A DNA stretch of 64,000 bases from Maricaulis parjimensis (GCF_016817355.1 NZ_JADOTT010000001.1:375094-439093), one strand, 5' to 3'. Shown: positions 1 to 8,694, counted from the stretch's first letter. The notes: a model not told the origin generated them from the letters alone. A program made the numbers and translations.

Positions 1-398
1 TAGACCAGGAAGAGACGTGGCTCCATGCCCTTGATCTGGCCACCGACGATCAGCGTGGCGCTGAACGGGCTTTCCGAGACCGGACCCTCACCGGCCTGGT
101 CGCGGACGCATTCCTTCAGCGTATTGCCGATAATCGTGGCGACCTGGAACATGGTCGGCGCCTCGAGGAAGGTCGGATTGCGTTCGTCGGGGATTTTCGA
201 CCGCTCTTCCAGCAGATTGATGACCGCCTGGGTGGTCGCCAGATTGCCGGCCGTCATGATGGTGATGACGCGTTCGCCGGGCACGGACCAGGTGAAGAGC
301 TTGCGGAATTTGGAGACATTGTCGACGCCCGCATTGGTGCGGGTGTCCGACATGAAGATCAGACCCGTATTGAGGCGAAGACCAACGCAATAGGTCAC
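1..398 (-). CDS. Anbu-type proteasome-like peptidase (3' end outside window)
   Basis: N-terminal 132 codons of an HslV/proteasome-beta-fold peptidase of the Anbu (proteasome-type protease) group; the rest lies beyond base 1. I chose the GTG at 396-398, preceded by GGAG about 11 bases upstream. It gives the family start MTYCVGLRL with Thr2, which after Met removal would be the N-terminal nucleophile. MSDTRTNAGVDN follows, as is usual in the family. An ATG ten bases upstream opens a different, meaningless frame. It is the last gene of an operon with transglutaminase, alpha-E and ATP-grasp genes, the set that commonly accompanies Anbu. Substrate is unknown. Family assignment is strong; function is inference. 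Confidence 0.88.
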   Translation of the reverse strand, partial: MTYCVGLRLNTGLIFMSDTRTNAGVDNVSKFRKLFTWSVPGERVITIMTAGNLATTQAVINLLEERSKIPDERNPTFLEAPTMFQVATIIGNTLKECVRDQAGEGPVSESPFSATLIVGGQIKGMEPRLFLV

Positions 399-431
399 AG
401 GGAATCATTCTCCAAAAACGCCGATTCAGCG

Positions 432-1232
432 TTACTGCTGGACCTGCAGGGTGACAAGCAGGGTTTCCTCGCCGCCACCATAGGTCACGCCGGATATGGG
501 GGCGGCTTCAGCGTAATCCAGACCGGTCGCCACGCGGACATAGCGCTCGTCCGGTGAAATCCCGTTGGACGGGTCAAACCCAACCCAGCCAAGGCTTTCC
601 ACATGCACCTCGGCCCAGGCATGACTGGCTTCCTGGTCGATCAGGCCGTCAATCATGAGATAGCCACTGACATAGCGGGCGGGCAGGCCCATCTGACGGG
701 CGATGCCAATTAAAATATGAGCATGGTCCTGGCACACACCATGACCGGCGGCGGCGGCCTCTTCACCGGACGTGGCGACATGGGTTGCGCCGATATCATA
801 GCGGATCTTCTCCGTGATCAGGCGGGAGAGATCATGCATGCGCGCCAGGGCATTCCCGCTCTCGCCCTCGACGGATTTGGCCAGCTTGCGCATGGCCGGA
901 CCCGGCCGGGTGCGATCGGTCTGGCGCGTGTAATACCAGAGCGGTGCCGGCCCTTCGTGCGGACCCGACATGCCGGACGTGTCCTTCGTGTCCACGGTGC
1001 CGCGGCAGGAGATGATCAATTCCCGACTGCCTTGATCGACCCGGACCAGATCGACCGCATTGCCGTGCTCGTCGGGAAAGCGGGCCTGGAGGCTTCCGCC
1101 CTCGATGGAGACCTCCCAGTCGGACACGCTCTGGGTCCCGCTGCAGACCGGGCGCAGGCGCACCTGCTGCAGCCCGTAGGGAATGGGCGTCTCGAATGTG
1201 TAGCGGGTCTGGTGGGCGATGGTCAGCTGCAT
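432..1232 (-). CDS. Transglutaminase-like cysteine protease family protein
   Basis: 266 aa with an N-terminal bacterial transglutaminase-associated beta domain (residues 1-80; start MQLTIAHQTRYTF) and a C-terminal transglutaminase core. The catalytic triad is visible: Cys167 in HGVCQDHAH, His204 in SHAWAEVH and Asp220 in GFDPSNG. No signal peptide, so cytoplasmic. It lies 6 bases downstream of the alpha-E gene and 33 bases upstream of the Anbu-type peptidase, in one transcription unit. Such proteins usually act as peptidases or amidases rather than true crosslinkers; here it probably handles a peptide or isopeptide made or marked by the ATP-grasp partner (inference). Confidence 0.9.
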   Translation of the reverse strand: MQLTIAHQTRYTFETPIPYGLQQVRLRPVCSGTQSVSDWEVSIEGGSLQARFPDEHGNAVDLVRVDQGSRELIISCRGTVDTKDTSGMSGPHEGPAPLWYYTRQTDRTRPGPAMRKLAKSVEGESGNALARMHDLSRLITEKIRYDIGATHVATSGEEAAAAGHGVCQDHAHILIGIARQMGLPARYVSGYLMIDGLIDQEASHAWAEVHVESLGWVGFDPSNGISPDERYVRVATGLDYAEAAPISGVTYGGGEETLLVTLQVQQ

Positions 1233-1238
1233 CGTCTG

Positions 1239-2180
1239 TTACTCGTAGAAGCGGTAATCGGTCTCGATCTGCCGGCCCAGCGCATTGTTGCGGGACAGGA
1301 AGTCGGTGATGAATTCGTGCAGGCCGGCGGCGAAGATGTCGTCGATGGACAGCCGGTTGAGGCGGGCCTGACCCTCCTCGGCCATGTCGTGGCAGGGCTT
1401 GCGCATGTGATACTCGCGTTCCAGCGAGGCCAGATTGTCGACGATCTCGCAGCAGCAATAATAGAGCGAGCGCGGCATGTGCCGGTCCAGGATCAGGAAG
1501 TCCGCGATCTCGGAGGGATCATTGTCGCCGCCATGCAGCCAGGTATAGGAGCGGTCGGCGGAGACCGAGCGCAGCACGGTCTCCCACTGTACATTGTCCA
1601 GCTCGGACCCGACATAGGAGGTGGCCGGCAGGAGGACGTAGTATTTCACGTCCAGCAGGCGCGCCGTATTGTCCGCGCGCTCCACGAAGGTTCCCAGGCG
1701 CGCATAGGCAAAGATGTCATCCTGGAGCATGGTGCCGTAGAGCTGGCCGCGCACGAGGGCGCTTTGCTGGCGGATGGCGGTCATGATGGCGGGCAATTCG
1801 GCGATCTTCACCGGACGGCGCAGGAGTTCCCGCAGCGTCATCCAGCCCTCATTCACCGCCTCCCAGACATCGCGGGTCAGCGAGGTGCGGACCTGGCGCG
1901 CATTGCGCCGGGCATTCTCGAACAGGGTGAGCACGCTGGCCGGATTGTCGGCACTGCGCATCATGAAATCGATCACCGGGGCGGTTTCGAAACTGTCGTG
2001 CACTTCCAGGAAGGCCTGACGGCATCCGGCCGTGGTGATGATGGATTCCCATTCGCCCTCGGCGCTGACCGAGCGGGTCAGGGCCATGCGGAAACCGGCC
2101 TCGACGAGGCGGGCGGTGTTTTCGGCGCGCTCCAGCTGGCGGAACATCCAGTAGAGGCCGCAGGCATGCCGTCCCAGCAT
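1239..2180 (-). CDS. Alpha-E domain protein
   Basis: 313 aa, all alpha-helical, with the hallmark N-terminal motif LGRHACGLYWMFRQLERAEN found in alpha-E (DUF403) proteins. Its ATG begins one base after the stop of the upstream ATP-grasp gene (TGATATG), so the two are probably translationally coupled. Alpha-E proteins almost always travel with type-2 circularly permuted ATP-grasp enzymes and transglutaminases. Comparative genomics links them to synthesis or modification of a peptide, but no reaction is established. No membrane segment or signal peptide. Confidence 0.9.
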   Translation of the reverse strand: MLGRHACGLYWMFRQLERAENTARLVEAGFRMALTRSVSAEGEWESIITTAGCRQAFLEVHDSFETAPVIDFMMRSADNPASVLTLFENARRNARQVRTSLTRDVWEAVNEGWMTLRELLRRPVKIAELPAIMTAIRQQSALVRGQLYGTMLQDDIFAYARLGTFVERADNTARLLDVKYYVLLPATSYVGSELDNVQWETVLRSVSADRSYTWLHGGDNDPSEIADFLILDRHMPRSLYYCCCEIVDNLASLEREYHMRKPCHDMAEEGQARLNRLSIDDIFAAGLHEFITDFLSRNNALGRQIETDYRFYE

Positions 2181-2181
2181 A

Positions 2182-3597
2182 TCAGTCCTCCAGGATCCAG
2201 GTATCTTTGGTGCCGCCGCCTTGGGAGGAATTGACCACCAGGGAGCCCTTCTTCATCGCCACACGGGTCAGCCCGCCCGGCGTGATATTGATCCGGTCCG
2301 GCGAGACCAGGACGAAGGGGCGCAAATCGACATGGCGGGGCGACAGGCCGGACTTGGTCAGAACCGGAACGGTGGAGAGCGCCAGGGTCGGCTGGGCGAT
2401 GTAATTGGCCGGCTTGGCCTCGAGCTTTTTACGGAAGGCGGCGATCTCCTTCTTGCTCGCGGCCGGTCCGACCAGCATGCCGTAGCCGCCCGATCCGTGG
2501 ACCTCTTTCACGACAAGCTCATCGAGATGTTCAAGCACGTATTTCAGGGCATCCGCCTCGGCACAGCGCCAGGTCGGGACGTTTTTGAGGATGGGTGGTT
2601 TGCCGGTGTAGAATTCGATGATCTCCGGCATGTAGGAATAGATCGCCTTGTCATCGGCCACGCCCGTGCCCGGCGCATTGGCGATCGTGATCCCGCCAGC
2701 CCGGTAGACGTCCATGATGCCGGGCACGCCCAGCACGCTGTCGGCGCGGAAATTGAGCGGATCGAGATAGTCATCATCCACGCGGCGGTAGAGGACATCG
2801 ATCGGGGTGAAGCCCTGTGTGGTGCGCATGGCAATACGGCCATCCACGACACGCAAATCATGCCCCTCCACCAGGGCCGCGCCCATCTGGTCGGCCAGGA
2901 AGGCGTGTTCGAAATAGGCGGAGTTGTGGATGCCCGGCGTCAGCACCGCGATGACCGGTCGTGCACCCCGGCTGGCCGGAGGCGCACTGCGGGCCAGGGC
3001 GCGGCGCAGATTGACCGGATAATCCCCCACGGACTGAACCGGAACCCGGGAGAAGAGCTCCGGGAACATGCGCAGCATCGTTTCCCGGTTCTCGATCATG
3101 TAGGAGACGCCGGAGGGCGTGCGGGCATTGTCTTCCAGAACGTAGAAATCATTCGGTCCGGTGCGGACCAGATCCGTGCCGACGATATGGGTGTAAACGC
3201 CGCCGGGGGGAGAAACCCCGATCATCTTGGCCAGGAAGGCGTCATTATTGGCGATCAGGTTGAGCGGCAGGCGGCCCGCCTTGATGATTTCCTGCTTGTG
3301 ATAAATGTCGTGAAGGAAGGCGTTGATGGCGCGTACACGCTGTTCGATACCGCGTTCCAGCCGCGCCCATTCGCGAGCCGAGATCACCCGCGGCACGATG
3401 TCGAAAGGGATCAGGCGCTCATCGGCATCGCGGGCCCCATAGACATTGAAGGTGATGCCGGTGCGCCGGAAAAATGTCTCCGCCTCGCGGGATTTGCGCG
3501 CGAGTTCGGCCGGCGTGTAATCGGACAGCCAGCGCGTATATTCCTCATACGGCTCGCGCGGGGCGCCCGCTTCATCATGCATTTCGTTGAACGCCAC
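2182..3597 (-). CDS. Circularly permuted type-2 ATP-grasp protein
   Basis: 471 aa, first gene of the operon. The family signature LEDNARTPSGVSYMIENR lies near residue 165, and a glycine-rich nucleotide loop VVKEVHGSGGYGML lies near residue 365. These identify the permuted ATP-grasp family (DUF404/DUF407 type) whose members form amide bonds using ATP. The start is GTG at 3595-3597 with AAGGG upstream; an in-frame ATG five codons later is possible. In context it would be the ligase partner of the alpha-E protein, with the protease and Anbu peptidase as hydrolytic partners. Substrates are unknown. Confidence 0.9.
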   Translation of the reverse strand: MAFNEMHDEAGAPREPYEEYTRWLSDYTPAELARKSREAETFFRRTGITFNVYGARDADERLIPFDIVPRVISAREWARLERGIEQRVRAINAFLHDIYHKQEIIKAGRLPLNLIANNDAFLAKMIGVSPPGGVYTHIVGTDLVRTGPNDFYVLEDNARTPSGVSYMIENRETMLRMFPELFSRVPVQSVGDYPVNLRRALARSAPPASRGARPVIAVLTPGIHNSAYFEHAFLADQMGAALVEGHDLRVVDGRIAMRTTQGFTPIDVLYRRVDDDYLDPLNFRADSVLGVPGIMDVYRAGGITIANAPGTGVADDKAIYSYMPEIIEFYTGKPPILKNVPTWRCAEADALKYVLEHLDELVVKEVHGSGGYGMLVGPAASKKEIAAFRKKLEAKPANYIAQPTLALSTVPVLTKSGLSPRHVDLRPFVLVSPDRINITPGGLTRVAMKKGSLVVNSSQGGGTKDTWILED

Positions 3598-3840
3598 GCA
3601 TCACCCTTGCAGCTGGATCGCACAGGCTGGACACAGCCTCGCGATCTCACGGCGCGCCGATCCGCACCGTCCCTGTAAGTTCGTGTCCTGGCTGTCCGGT
3701 CTGCAAGCAGCTGACCGGTTCGGGCCGGGCCTGTGGTGTGCCCTCGCCTGCTCTGGATGGCGGCGTGAATGGAACCCGAAGAACGCCTTGAGGATTAGCG
3801 TTTTTCGGAGCGCGGAGCAAATTCAAGCGACTATGACTGC
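3598..3840. other. Intergenic region between ATP-grasp operon and recF terminator
   Basis: Together with the following hairpin this is 300 bases between two minus-strand units, so it should hold the promoter of the ATP-grasp/alpha-E/Anbu operon. Open frames on both strands here have unconvincing composition and no family resemblance. I see no clear -35/-10 pair. Confidence 0.4.
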
Positions 3841-3868
3841 AAGAGAAAAGCGGATTGCCCGCAATCCG
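3841..3868 (-). terminator. Probable rho-independent terminator of dnaA-dnaN-recF side
   Basis: Inverted repeat CGGATTGC / GCAATCCG (3851-3858 and 3861-3868) followed on the minus strand by CTTTTCTCTT. It lies 30 bases past the recF stop. The central loop is very short, so the innermost pairs must open. Confidence 0.5.
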
Positions 3869-3897
3869 GGCAAGTCGCGGAATAACTGCCTGCAGGT

Positions 3898-5070
3898 CTA
3901 GCGGCGGGTGAGCGAGGCGGCGTCGATCTCGAAATACTGGATTGCGTCGCCAAAGGGTTCGAACAGGACGCGTTCCACACCAGTCAGCCAAGCCTGGGAA
4001 CCCGTGGCCAGGATTTCCCGGGCCAGGCCTTCGCGCCGCGGCGCGTCGAGATGCGCACAGGCTTCGTCAAACAGGAGGAGCGGGGCGAGACCGCCCTGCT
4101 GGCCCAGCGCCCGGGCCTGGGCGAGGGCGAGGGTCAGGATGAGGGCTTTCTGCTCACCGGTGGAGCAATCGGAGGCGGGCTGGTCCTTGGCGCGATGCCG
4201 GGCGACCAGTTCGGTCCGGTGCGGTCCCTGGGTCAGGGTGCGGCCGACAATGGCGTCCCGGCCGCGGCCCTCGCGCAGGGCGGCGGCGAAATGATCTTCC
4301 GCCTGACCGGCATCCGACCCGCCGGCCAGATCCGCCTCGACGGCCCCGTCCAGAGCCAGATCGGCTTGCGGGAACACGCCTTCCGGCCGCGCATCGATCT
4401 CGCCCTGAAGGCGGATAAGCGCATCCAGCCGGGCAGCCGCCATGGCCACGCCATGTCCGGCCATTTCCTGCTCGAGCGCGTCCAGCCAAGCCGGATCAGC
4501 CCGGCCCTCATCGAGCAGGCGCTGGCGGCGGGTGCGGACTTTCTCATAGGCCGTTGCCGCTTCGGCATGAGCCGGATCGGCGGCATAGACGAGACGGTCG
4601 AAGAAGCGCAACCGGTCGGCGCGCGGGCCGGCAAAAAGGCGGTCCTGGGCCGGGGTCAGCCAGATCATCGGCACCAGGCGTGCCAGCTCGCCCTGCGGGG
4701 CCGGGTCGCCGTCAATCCGGGTCTGGCGCCGTCCGGACTCGCCGGACCCCACGCCGAGGCGCATCAGACCGTCCCGCGTTTCCACTTCGGCAAAGACCGC
4801 CCAGCTCGCGGCCTGGTCGCCATCCGACTTGCGGGCCACGCCATCAGCCCCGGCGGAGCGCAGACCCCGGCCCGGCGCCAGGAAGGAGAGGGCTTCGAGC
4901 AGATTGGTCTTGCCGGCCCCATTGGCCCCGAACAGGGCGACCGGGCCGGGCTCCAGCTCCAGATCGAGACTGGCATAGCTGCGAAAATCCGTGAGCCGCA
5001 AACGACGAACCGCCGCCGGTGGCACCGGCGGCGGCTGGTCAGTTCCGTATGCGTCGTCGGCCTGCGTCAC
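3898..5070 (-). CDS. recF: DNA replication and repair protein RecF
   Basis: 390 aa SMC-like ATPase that loads RecA at gaps with RecOR. Walker A GANGAGKT is at residues 48-55 after the family start RLRLTDFRSY. The ABC signature STGEQKAL and the Walker B region LLLFDEACAHLDAPRR are near the C-terminus. The start is GTG at 5068-5070, overlapping the dnaN stop by four bases (GTGA), so translation is probably coupled. The N-terminus carries a Pro-rich extension of about 20 residues before the conserved core. The order dnaA-dnaN-recF is the ancestral bacterial arrangement. Confidence 0.97.
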   Translation of the reverse strand: MTQADDAYGTDQPPPVPPAAVRRLRLTDFRSYASLDLELEPGPVALFGANGAGKTNLLEALSFLAPGRGLRSAGADGVARKSDGDQAASWAVFAEVETRDGLMRLGVGSGESGRRQTRIDGDPAPQGELARLVPMIWLTPAQDRLFAGPRADRLRFFDRLVYAADPAHAEAATAYEKVRTRRQRLLDEGRADPAWLDALEQEMAGHGVAMAAARLDALIRLQGEIDARPEGVFPQADLALDGAVEADLAGGSDAGQAEDHFAAALREGRGRDAIVGRTLTQGPHRTELVARHRAKDQPASDCSTGEQKALILTLALAQARALGQQGGLAPLLLFDEACAHLDAPRREGLAREILATGSQAWLTGVERVLFEPFGDAIQYFEIDAASLTRR

Positions 5071-6185
5071 ACGCGGAGCGGCATCAGCACATAAAGCGCA
5101 TCGGCATCACCACTATCGGTGACCAGGGCCGGAGAGGCGGCGTCAGCAAAATGGAAGCGGGCCTCATCGCCCTCGATCTGGGAGGCGACATCCAGCATGT
5201 AGCGGGCATTGAAGCCGATGGAGAAACCGTCTTCGGAATAGGAGACGGCGAGTTCTTCCTCGGCCTGACCGCTTTCCGGATTGTTCACGGCCAGGGTCAG
5301 CGTGTCCTCACCCAGGGTGAGTTTCACCGAGCGCGATTTCTCAACCGAGATGGTGGCAACACGATCGACGGCTTCGGCGAAACGCTTGTTCTCGACCGAC
5401 ATGACCTTGGAATTGCCGCGCGGGATCACGCGCTCATAGTCCGGGAAGGCCCCGTCGATGAGTTTCGAGGTCAGCACGGCGCGGCCAAGGCGGAAGCGGA
5501 TCTTGCCTTCGGAGACGGAGACTTCGACATCCTCATCGGCGTCTTCCAGGAGACGGCGCACTTCCTGGACGGTCTTGCGCGGCACGATCACGGCCGGCAT
5601 GCCATCGGCACCGTCCGGCAGGTCGATCTCGGCCAGGGCCAGGCGGACACCGTCCGTGGCAACGGCTCGCAGCGTCTTGCGGCCATCCTGGTCGGCGGCG
5701 TGCAGATGGATGCCGTTGAGATAATAGCGCGTCTCTTCGGTGGAGATCGCAAAACGCGTCTTGTCGATCAGACGCGCCAGCTCCTTGGCCGGCATCTGGA
5801 AGCGGTGCTCCAGATCCTCGGTCGGCATGACCGGGAAATCACCCGGCGGCAGGGAGGGCAGGTTGAAGTTGGACCGGCCCGCCCGAAGGGTGAGGCGCGG
5901 ATCGCCACCATTCATCTCCAGCGTGACATCGGCTCCATCGGGAAGTTTCCGCGTGATGTCGTAGAGCGTATGGGCCGGCGCCGTGATCAGGCCTTCGCCC
6001 TCGCAGCTGGCATTGGTGGTTTCCAGGATCTCGATATCCAGATCGGTCGCGGCAAAGCTGGCACCGTCCGGACCGGCCGAGATCAGCACATTGGACAGGA
6101 TCGGAATGGTATTGCGCTTCTCCACAACGGCCTGAACATGGCCAAGAGCCTTGAGGAGGGTGGCGCGCTCGATCGTCAGCTTCAT
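5067..6185 (-). CDS. dnaN: DNA polymerase III beta sliding clamp
   Basis: 372 aa, the normal length for a beta clamp. It starts MKLTIERATLLKALGHVQ and carries the conserved TIPILSNVLI. It ends LYVLMPLRV, typical of the protein-binding pocket end. It forms the dimeric ring that tethers Pol III to DNA. It lies 172 bases downstream of dnaA, which is enough space for its own promoter, and overlaps recF by four bases. Confidence 0.98.
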   Translation of the reverse strand: MKLTIERATLLKALGHVQAVVEKRNTIPILSNVLISAGPDGASFAATDLDIEILETTNASCEGEGLITAPAHTLYDITRKLPDGADVTLEMNGGDPRLTLRAGRSNFNLPSLPPGDFPVMPTEDLEHRFQMPAKELARLIDKTRFAISTEETRYYLNGIHLHAADQDGRKTLRAVATDGVRLALAEIDLPDGADGMPAVIVPRKTVQEVRRLLEDADEDVEVSVSEGKIRFRLGRAVLTSKLIDGAFPDYERVIPRGNSKVMSVENKRFAEAVDRVATISVEKSRSVKLTLGEDTLTLAVNNPESGQAEEELAVSYSEDGFSIGFNARYMLDVASQIEGDEARFHFADAASPALVTDSGDADALYVLMPLRV

Positions 6186-6357
6186 GTCTCGCGTTCCGCT
6201 TTCAACGTATTTGACATCGGCGTCTTGAGGGACGGCACGGCGGGCGAAATACCCGCGTGCAAATCAGGGTGGACCAAAGAGGATACATGAAAACGCGCCT
6301 TCGCAAGAGATTTCTCCAGCGTCAGCGCGTTCTCGTTAACCGTATTCGCGAACCCGG

Positions 6358-7830
6358 TCAGCCCTGGAGTTCGCGGGTCAGCCGGTCGATATCATCCGAG
6401 ATCGGGTCTCCGGACTCCATCATGGAGGTGACCTTGTTGACCGCATGGATGACCGTGGAATGGTCCCGCCCGCCAAAGCGGCGGCCGATATCCGGCAGGG
6501 ATCGCGTGGTCATCGTCTTGGACAGATACATGGCCACATGACGCGGACGCACGACGCTCTGGGTCCGGCGCTTGGAGCAGATATCCGCCGGCGTGACACC
6601 GAAATGCGCGGCCACGGCCTTCTGGATCTCGTCTACGGTCAGGCGTTTCTCCGAGCTCAGCGAGAGCTCGCGCAGCGCGGTCGATACGGCTTCCATCGTC
6701 ACCGGCAGGCCCAGCAGGGCTGTCCGGCAGATGACATTGTTCAGCACGCCTTCCAGCTCGCGCGGGCTGGTCGTGATGCGCGCAGCCAGGAAGTCGCGTA
6801 CCGGCTCCGGCACGTCGAGCACCGGATAGTGACACTTGGCCTGGGCGATCTTGCAATCGAGGATCTGGCGGCGCAGGTCCAGGTCCGGCTTGCCGAGCGG
6901 GCAGGACAGACCACCGGTCAGAAGGGAACGCAGACGCTCATCCGCGACCGGCAGCTCCGACGGCGGCCGGTGCGAGGCCAGAACGACCTGCTTGTTCTCC
7001 GCCACAAGGGCCGCGACCGTGTTGAGGAATTCATCCTCGGTCTTGGGCTTGCCGGCGATGAAATGGACATCATCGATCAGCAGAACATCGACGCTGCGCA
7101 CCTGTTCCTTGAAGGAGATCGTGTCGCGGGCCCGCATGGCGGACACGAAACCGGACAGGAATTCCTCAGCCGTCAGATAGAGCGCCTTGCGCGGACGGGA
7201 GGTGTGCTCAAACGCGGAGGCCACCGCATGCATGAGGTGCGTCTTGCCGACGCCGTAATCGCCGTAGAAGAAAACCGGATTGAAAGGCGGCGTCTGGGCA
7301 CCCACGACGGTGCGTGCAGCGGCGGCGGCCACTTCATTGGCCGGGCCGACACGGAAACTGTCAAAGGTGAAGCGCGTCTCGCCAAGAGCCTGGAGATCGG
7401 CCGCAGAGTCCGATGAAGACGGCGCGCGCTCGACGGTCAGCGGCGCAGACGGCGCTTCCGCGACACGGGCAGGCGCGCGGGACCGCGAGGCCGGGACCGC
7501 AACTTTCGGCTGAGTTTCCTGGTCGCCTTCAGCGAGCAGGTGAATAGCCCGGTGGGTCGTGTCCAGTTCGGCCCAAATGGCACGAATTCTGGCACCCCAA
7601 TGGTCTTCCACCCAATCGCGATTGAACGTGCTCGGAGCGACGATGATAATCGCGCCGGTCTCGGACACACGCACACGCAGCCGTGCAATCTCCTGGGAGT
7701 AAATGGCCGGACCACACTCTTCCCTGAGATGTGCCCGCACCTGCCGCCAAGTTGCGGAAATTCCCCCTGAAACTTCGACTTCGCTACCTGCGGTCTTGGC
7801 TTCTGCCACAGCCAATTTGTTATACGCCAT
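6358..7830 (-). CDS. dnaA: Chromosomal replication initiator DnaA
   Basis: 490 aa from the ATG at 7828-7830. Domain I starts at ATWRQVRAHL, as usual. The frame stays open another 62 codons upstream, but that part is Arg- and Trp-rich without family likeness, so I reject it. Domain III carries Walker A GDYGVGKTH and Walker B VLLIDDVHFI. Domain IV carries the DnaA-box recognition motif GGRDHSTVIHAVNKV. It binds ATP and DnaA boxes to open the origin. The upstream region has three GANTC sites and one DnaA-box-like site, suggesting methylation-linked and autoregulatory control (inference). Confidence 0.98.
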   Translation of the reverse strand: MAYNKLAVAEAKTAGSEVEVSGGISATWRQVRAHLREECGPAIYSQEIARLRVRVSETGAIIIVAPSTFNRDWVEDHWGARIRAIWAELDTTHRAIHLLAEGDQETQPKVAVPASRSRAPARVAEAPSAPLTVERAPSSSDSAADLQALGETRFTFDSFRVGPANEVAAAAARTVVGAQTPPFNPVFFYGDYGVGKTHLMHAVASAFEHTSRPRKALYLTAEEFLSGFVSAMRARDTISFKEQVRSVDVLLIDDVHFIAGKPKTEDEFLNTVAALVAENKQVVLASHRPPSELPVADERLRSLLTGGLSCPLGKPDLDLRRQILDCKIAQAKCHYPVLDVPEPVRDFLAARITTSPRELEGVLNNVICRTALLGLPVTMEAVSTALRELSLSSEKRLTVDEIQKAVAAHFGVTPADICSKRRTQSVVRPRHVAMYLSKTMTTRSLPDIGRRFGGRDHSTVIHAVNKVTSMMESGDPISDDIDRLTRELQG

Positions 7831-7942
7831 CGTTCGCCACACTTTTCTTGTCCCCACGCACTCAGCGCAAGCCATGTGTTTGTAATTTCGGCCAAATTTT
7901 CCCCTGCCCGACGCCGCAGAAATGGCCGTCAGACCCGGAATG

Positions 7943-7951
7943 TTATCCGCA
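7943..7951 (+). promoter_or_regulatory. DnaA-box-like site TTATCCGCA
   Basis: One mismatch from the consensus TTATCCACA. It lies 112 bases upstream of the dnaA start, a position where autoregulatory DnaA boxes are common. It is a single site and could be chance. Confidence 0.4.
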
Positions 7952-8009
7952 TGGGGATGATCGCCCTCAGTGGTCCAAAGGTTACGCCTTCCCCATTTTC
8001 GGTCAACCG

Positions 8010-8035
8010 GATTCAACGCTTCGAATCAGAGATTC
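8010..8035. promoter_or_regulatory. Cluster of three GANTC (CcrM) methylation sites
   Basis: GATTC at 8010-8014, GAATC at 8023-8027 and GATTC at 8031-8035, about 180-205 bases upstream of dnaA. In Caulobacter, CcrM methylation of GANTC sites in the dnaA promoter region affects dnaA transcription. The cluster suggests the same cell-cycle control here. Confidence 0.55.
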
Positions 8036-8254
8036 TTCGCTTGACACGAGAAATCCGTGACCGGATCGATGTTTGTGTTTTGCGACAGATTTGTGACAAA
8101 ATTATTGGTCGCTTTTCGCCACCCAAAACCCCACAAACGAGGGCCGTGGATCAAGTCGGAACGGGTTTGGCAACCCCTCCGTATGAGGATTAAAATAATT
8201 CCTCACATGAGCCGGTTTTTGCAGATCAGGCCGGTCGCCAGCTGAGCTGCAGAC

Positions 8255-8289
8255 AAAAAAATACGCCCAGGGCGTGTGCCCCGGGCGTA
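8255..8289 (-). terminator. rpsT rho-independent terminator
   Basis: GC-rich stem TACGCCC-GGGC / GCCC-GGGCGTA (8262-8273 with 8278-8289, one mismatch) followed on the minus strand by seven T. It starts 28 bases after the rpsT stop. Confidence 0.85.
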
Positions 8290-8316
8290 CTCAAAATTCC
8301 GTCGGTAAAGACTGGC

Positions 8317-8583
8317 TTAGGACGCCATCGCCTTCACACGGGCCGACAGGCGCGAAACCTTGCGCGAACCGGTGTTCTTGTGGACGACGCCGTTCGACAC
8401 AGCGCGCATCAGTTCCGACTCTGCCTGGACCAGAGCGGTCTTGGCTGCAGCCTGGTCGCCGGACGCGATCGCCAGTTCGACCTTCTTCACAAAAGTCCGC
8501 ACGCGCGAACGGCGGGCCTTGTTGACGGCCGTGCGACGCGCAATCTTGCGAACCATTTTCTTGGCCGAGTTGGTGTTGGCCAT
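8317..8583 (-). CDS. rpsT: 30S ribosomal protein S20
   Basis: 88 aa, basic, with the S20 start [13 protein letters not shown] and the Arg/Lys-rich stretch [16 protein letters not shown]. It ends [10 protein letters not shown]. It binds 16S rRNA in the body of the small subunit. It forms a single-gene unit with its own promoter and terminator, between dnaA and an enoyl-CoA hydratase gene, as in other Caulobacter-like genomes. Confidence 0.97.
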   Translation of the reverse strand: MANTNSAKKMVRKIARRTAVNKARRSRVRTFVKKVELAIASGDQAAAKTALVQAESELMRAVSNGVVHKNTGSRKVSRLSARVKAMAS

Positions 8584-8645
8584 CGATCCTAACCTCTTCG
8601 TCGTGCCGGGCCGCGAAATGACCCGGTGAAATCCGTGAGCGGCGG

Positions 8646-8674
8646 CGTATAGGCCTTCGTGGCCGGGCCGTCAA
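8646..8674 (-). promoter_or_regulatory. Sigma-70 type promoter of rpsT
   Basis: On the minus strand, TTGACG (8669-8674) and TATACG (8646-8651) are separated by exactly 17 bases. This implies a 5' leader of roughly 55 bases before the rpsT ATG. Confidence 0.65.
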
Positions 8675-8694
8675 CCGCTCAATGGCATCATGCC

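Larger units (their letters stand above)
7831..8254. other. dnaA upstream region, AT-richer than surroundings
   Basis: Non-coding 424 bases between dnaA and the rpsT terminator. It contains runs of A/T (8085-8110 and 8185-8200), three GANTC sites and a TTATCCGCA site. It is the dnaA promoter region. I do not see enough DnaA boxes to call it an origin. Confidence 0.6.

Noticed and set aside
717-3678. Long plus-strand open frames across the alpha-E and ATP-grasp genes
   Set aside because: No start context or conserved motifs, and they overlap genes with clear family signatures.
3587-3991. Short open frames on both strands between the ATP-grasp gene and recF
   Set aside because: Composition is erratic, they overlap known genes at the ends, and no start has a ribosome-binding site.
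7831-8016. N-terminal extension of DnaA by 62 residues
   Set aside because: The added residues are not DnaA-like, and domain I begins naturally just after the ATG at 7828-7830.
7831-8254. oriC in the dnaA-rpsT gap
   Set aside because: Only one imperfect DnaA box and modest AT-richness; not enough for an origin call.
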